Shown piece by piece: positions 13,702 to 15,953 of a DNA stretch of 15,953 nt. Under the pieces are notes generated by a model, which was given only the letters and a program-made list of their open reading frames with translations, did not search any database and had not been told where the DNA came from. The stretch comes from an uncultured bacterium (GTDB lineage Bacteria > Bacillota > Clostridia > Oscillospirales > Acutalibacteraceae). Position 1 is the stretch's first letter. Every line of letters starts with the position of its first letter. Position numbers and translations under genes: made by a program. Location: the NCBI GenBank assembly GCA_945949625.1, contig CAMFFI010000009.1, forward strand, positions 1-15,953. Direction: 5' to 3'.

Positions 13702-13947
13702 TTAAATATTCAAATATGATTTGACCAGTGCTTCCAATAGGTCATCACGATCAATTTTACTTATGATATTTCTTGCATTGTTAAAAGTGGTGATATACGT
13801 CGGGTCTTCACTTAAAATATAGCCCACAATCTGATTAATGGGATTGTAGCCCTTTTGCTTTAATGCATCATAAACAATTGTAAGTGAACGCTTAATCTGG
13901 TCATCCTTATCCTCGTTCAGTGAGAAAATCATAGTTTTATCTAACAT
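13702..13947 (-). CDS. ireB: IreB family regulatory phosphoprotein (UPF0297, YrzL-like)
   Basis: Small cytoplasmic regulator. In Enterococcus faecalis IreB is a substrate of the PASTA-domain Ser/Thr kinase IreK and negatively affects cephalosporin resistance. The 81-residue protein has the family signature VYDALKQKGYNPINQIVGYILSEDPTYI and the C-terminal LVKSYL. T5 in the conserved DKTM N-terminus is the candidate phosphothreonine, by analogy with the N-terminal threonines modified in E. faecalis. The ATG at 13947 has a near-perfect GGAGGTG ribosome binding site. It has its own promoter. In B. subtilis the homologue sits between alaS and ruvX; here neither neighbour is present, and a small unknown gene follows instead. 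Confidence 0.93.
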   Translation of the reverse strand: MLDKTMIFSLNEDKDDQIKRSLTIVYDALKQKGYNPINQIVGYILSEDPTYITTFNNARNIISKIDRDDLLEALVKSYLNI

Positions 13948-13970
13948 GGAAACACCTCCAATACAAACAT

Positions 13971-13999
13971 ATTATAATATAAATGCACAGAAATTACAA
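13971..13999 (-). promoter_or_regulatory. predicted sigma-A promoter of ireB
   Basis: On the minus strand TTGTAA (13994-13999) and a perfect TATAAT (13971-13976) are separated by exactly 17 bp. This predicts a start near 13964 and a leader of about 17 bases that carries the ribosome binding site. Confidence 0.65.
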
Positions 14000-14060
14000 G
14001 CGTTTATTTAAAATCTTTAAAATACTGCCAAAATTCTTTACTTTTGTTAAAATTACAACA

Positions 14061-14097
14061 AACTGCCCGACGCTGTTTATGTTGCCGCCGGGCAGTT
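14061..14097 (-). terminator. terminator of pheT
   Basis: AACTGCCCG (14061-14069) pairs perfectly with CGGGCAGTT (14089-14097). The stem can extend two further pairs past an A/C mismatch, leaving a 13-base loop. The minus-strand T-run is interrupted (TTTGTTGTAATTTT), so efficiency may be moderate. It lies 8 bp past the pheT stop. Confidence 0.75.
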
Positions 14098-14105
14098 AAG
14101 ATGTA

Positions 14106-15953
14106 TTATTTTCTTAATTTAACGCCTATTGAGTCCAAGTTTGAAATGACCTTATCCATAATCTCCTGAACCTCAGCAGATGACAGCGTTCTTTCGTTTG
14201 AAGAAAACTCAAAGCGGACCGTAATACTGTGGACAGACTCGGTGTCGTAGGTATCAACAATTTTAGTGCTTTTAAGAATATCCGATTTAAGCTTTTGCCA
14301 GCAGTCAGTTAAGTTGCTGAAAAGGACGCCTTTTGGCATTTCAAGGCTGATATCAAAGTCAATAGTCGGGAACTTTGAAGGCTCTGAATAATCAATTCCC
14401 TCTGACTGAACAGATGAAAAATCGTTTATGTCAATTTCCGCAAAGACAATGCTTGCCTTTTTATCAATCTTTTTGCTGACAACAGGGTGAACAATACCGA
14501 TTTTTCCGATTTCTTTATTATTAAGAATAATTGTATTAAGATTTACGGGATGCTCATAGCTGTGTGCAGGCTCAGCCTTTTTGTATGAAAGCGACTGATG
14601 CTTAATATCGTCTGTAATAACTGCAAGTATATCTCTGAGATTAAAATAAAGGTCTTTTACGTCTTTTGTTTTGCTGAAAAGCGTAATTGCCAGCTTTTTC
14701 TTTTCAATGCAAAGATTATTTTCGTCAACGCCCGTTACAACTCTGCCGATTTCAAAAATACCAAAGTCAGGAGAATAAGAGGTATTCAGCTTAACCTGAC
14801 AAAACTGTGTGGGAATAATTGAATTTCTGATTGTTTCAATATTGGGGTTTGTTGCATTGGCAAGTCTGATATTCTTTTCAACAGGAATATTAAGGGATTT
14901 TAATTCATCGTTATATGCCCAAACATATGAATGAACTTCGTGTAAATTATATTTCTTTACGAGAATATCTTTGATTTTATCCTCATCGTGTTTGACTGTA
15001 TCTGTTCTTACAGGATACAAGGGTGAACGTGTTGTGTTAATATCAAAGTTATCATATCCGTAAATTCTTGTAATTTCTTCGATAATATCTGCTTTGATTG
15101 TTACGTCCTTTGTTGCTCTCCAGGATGGAACTACAACCGAGAAGTTTTCACCGTCAAGCTTAACCTTAAAGCCAAGACTCGAAAGAGTTTTTAAAATAGT
15201 GTCATTGTCAATTTCAATTCCTGTGTAGCGGTTTACAAAGGCTTTGTCAAAGTCAAGGGTGATTGTGTCATAATGAAAAGCGTATTCATCTGTAAGAGCC
15301 GAAACAACCTTAATGTTACTGTCATATTTTTTAAGAAGATTTATAAATCTGCCGATAGCAACAGTTGTCATTTCAGGGTCAAGACATTTTTCATATCTCA
15401 TTGACGCGTCTGTTCTGTGGGAAAGTCTGACGCTTGACTTACGGATTGATACAGCGTCAAAGGTTGCCGATTCAAGTGTTAATGTTGTGGTATCGTCAAC
15501 AATTTCTGAGTCAAGTCCGCCCATAATTCCCGCAATTGCAACAGGAGTGTTATCGTTGCAAATCATTAATGTGTTTTCGTCAATGTTCCGCTCAACTCCG
15601 TCAAGAGTTTTGAATACAAAGGGCTTATCAAATCTTTTAATTCTGATTTTTTCAACCTTTCTTGAGTCAAAAGCGTGCATAGGCTGACCCATTTCAAGCA
15701 TAAGGTAGTTTGTTAAATCAGCAAGGAAGTTTATAGCTCTCATTCCGCAGTAATAAAGTCTTATTCTCATATTTACGGGACTTACCGTTCTCTTGATATT
15801 TTCAACCTGTAAGCAGCTGTATCGCTGACAAAGGGAATCTTCAATCTTCATATCAATTTTTGAAAGGCTTTCGTATTCCTTTAAATCGGCAACATCAAGA
15901 GGCTTTAATTCTCTGCCGGCAAGTGCGGCAAATTCTCTTGCGATACCGTAGTG
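14106..15953 (-). CDS. pheT: phenylalanyl-tRNA synthetase beta subunit, 5' partial
   Basis: Beta chain of the (alpha-beta)2 enzyme that charges tRNA-Phe. The frame is open through the right edge (615 residues visible, beginning HYGIAREFAALAGRELK), so the N-terminal tRNA-binding OB domain and the start codon are outside. The full family length is about 790-800. In order: the B3/B4 editing region with INFLADLTNYLMLEMGQPMHAFD and IAGIMGGLDSEI; the B5 domain with NRYTGIEIDNDTILKTLSSLGF and EEITRIYGYDNF (about 15055-15265); the catalytic-like core; and the C-terminal ferredoxin-fold anticodon-binding domain from PSKFPTIDFDIS to the stop (about 14106-14385). An ATG at 15851 lies inside the B3/B4 region and is not the start. 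pheS would be expected upstream, outside the window. Confidence 0.95.
   Translation of the reverse strand, partial: HYGIAREFAALAGRELKPLDVADLKEYESLSKIDMKIEDSLCQRYSCLQVENIKRTVSPVNMRIRLYYCGMRAINFLADLTNYLMLEMGQPMHAFDSRKVEKIRIKRFDKPFVFKTLDGVERNIDENTLMICNDNTPVAIAGIMGGLDSEIVDDTTTLTLESATFDAVSIRKSSVRLSHRTDASMRYEKCLDPEMTTVAIGRFINLLKKYDSNIKVVSALTDEYAFHYDTITLDFDKAFVNRYTGIEIDNDTILKTLSSLGFKVKLDGENFSVVVPSWRATKDVTIKADIIEEITRIYGYDNFDINTTRSPLYPVRTDTVKHDEDKIKDILVKKYNLHEVHSYVWAYNDELKSLNIPVEKNIRLANATNPNIETIRNSIIPTQFCQVKLNTSYSPDFGIFEIGRVVTGVDENNLCIEKKKLAITLFSKTKDVKDLYFNLRDILAVITDDIKHQSLSYKKAEPAHSYEHPVNLNTIILNNKEIGKIGIVHPVVSKKIDKKASIVFAEIDINDFSSVQSEGIDYSEPSKFPTIDFDISLEMPKGVLFSNLTDCWQKLKSDILKSTKIVDTYDTESVHSITVRFEFSSNERTLSSAEVQEIMDKVISNLDSIGVKLRK

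Noticed and set aside
15849..15851. ATG at 15851 as the pheT start
   Set aside because: The frame continues with family-like sequence to the window edge, and this ATG falls within a conserved domain.
1..15953. CRISPR array, insertion sequence, prophage or tRNA/rRNA gene
   Set aside because: No regularly spaced repeats, transposase-like frames, attachment-site pattern, or cloverleaf/rRNA sequence was seen on either strand.

Overview
The window reads as chromosomal DNA from a low-GC Firmicute, most likely a Clostridia member (Oscillospirales/Ruminococcaceae-like; the family placement is inference). Supporting signs are AT-rich intergenic DNA, strong AGGAGG-type ribosome binding sites, sigma-A promoters with 17-bp spacers, a complete ctsR-mcsA-mcsB-clpC operon, and an IreB-family gene. 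I see no phage, transposon, CRISPR, rRNA or tRNA signal. Both window edges cut genes: a TtcA-like gene on the left and pheT on the right.

Layout. (1) 1-1527, plus strand: the 3' part of a TtcA-like tRNA thiolase and an RlmA-type 23S rRNA methyltransferase. (2) 1533-2452, minus strand: a small four-helix membrane protein and a lipoprotein with overlapping ATGA junction, both of unknown function. (3) 2541-4975, minus strand: a sensor kinase (seven membrane helices, PAS-like region, HisKA_3, HATPase) and its NarL/LuxR-type response regulator, with their own promoter and terminator. A perfect ATGACA/TGTCAT palindrome lies three bases upstream of the -35 of the membrane protein/lipoprotein operon, so the regulator probably controls these neighbours. 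(4) 5016-8358, minus strand: ilvB-ilvN-ilvC for branched-chain amino acid synthesis, with a short leader and no T-box, but a CodY-like box further upstream. (5) 8530-13254, plus strand: ctsR-mcsA-mcsB-clpC, the protein quality-control operon, with an array of CtsR heptads over its promoter and a strong terminator. (6) 13255-13356: a structured gene-free segment between two terminators. (7) 13358-13999, minus strand: ireB and a small unknown gene. (8) 14061-15953, minus strand: pheT, 5' end outside the window.

How the parts work together. The ilv genes turn pyruvate or 2-oxobutyrate into the dihydroxy-acid precursors of valine, isoleucine and leucine. The divergent ctsR operon encodes a repressor, the McsA/McsB arginine kinase pair that marks proteins and can inactivate CtsR, and the ClpC unfoldase that feeds ClpP. 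The most open biology is the two-component system and its adjacent uncharacterised membrane protein/lipoprotein pair; the most open DNA element is the foldable segment at 13299-13349.
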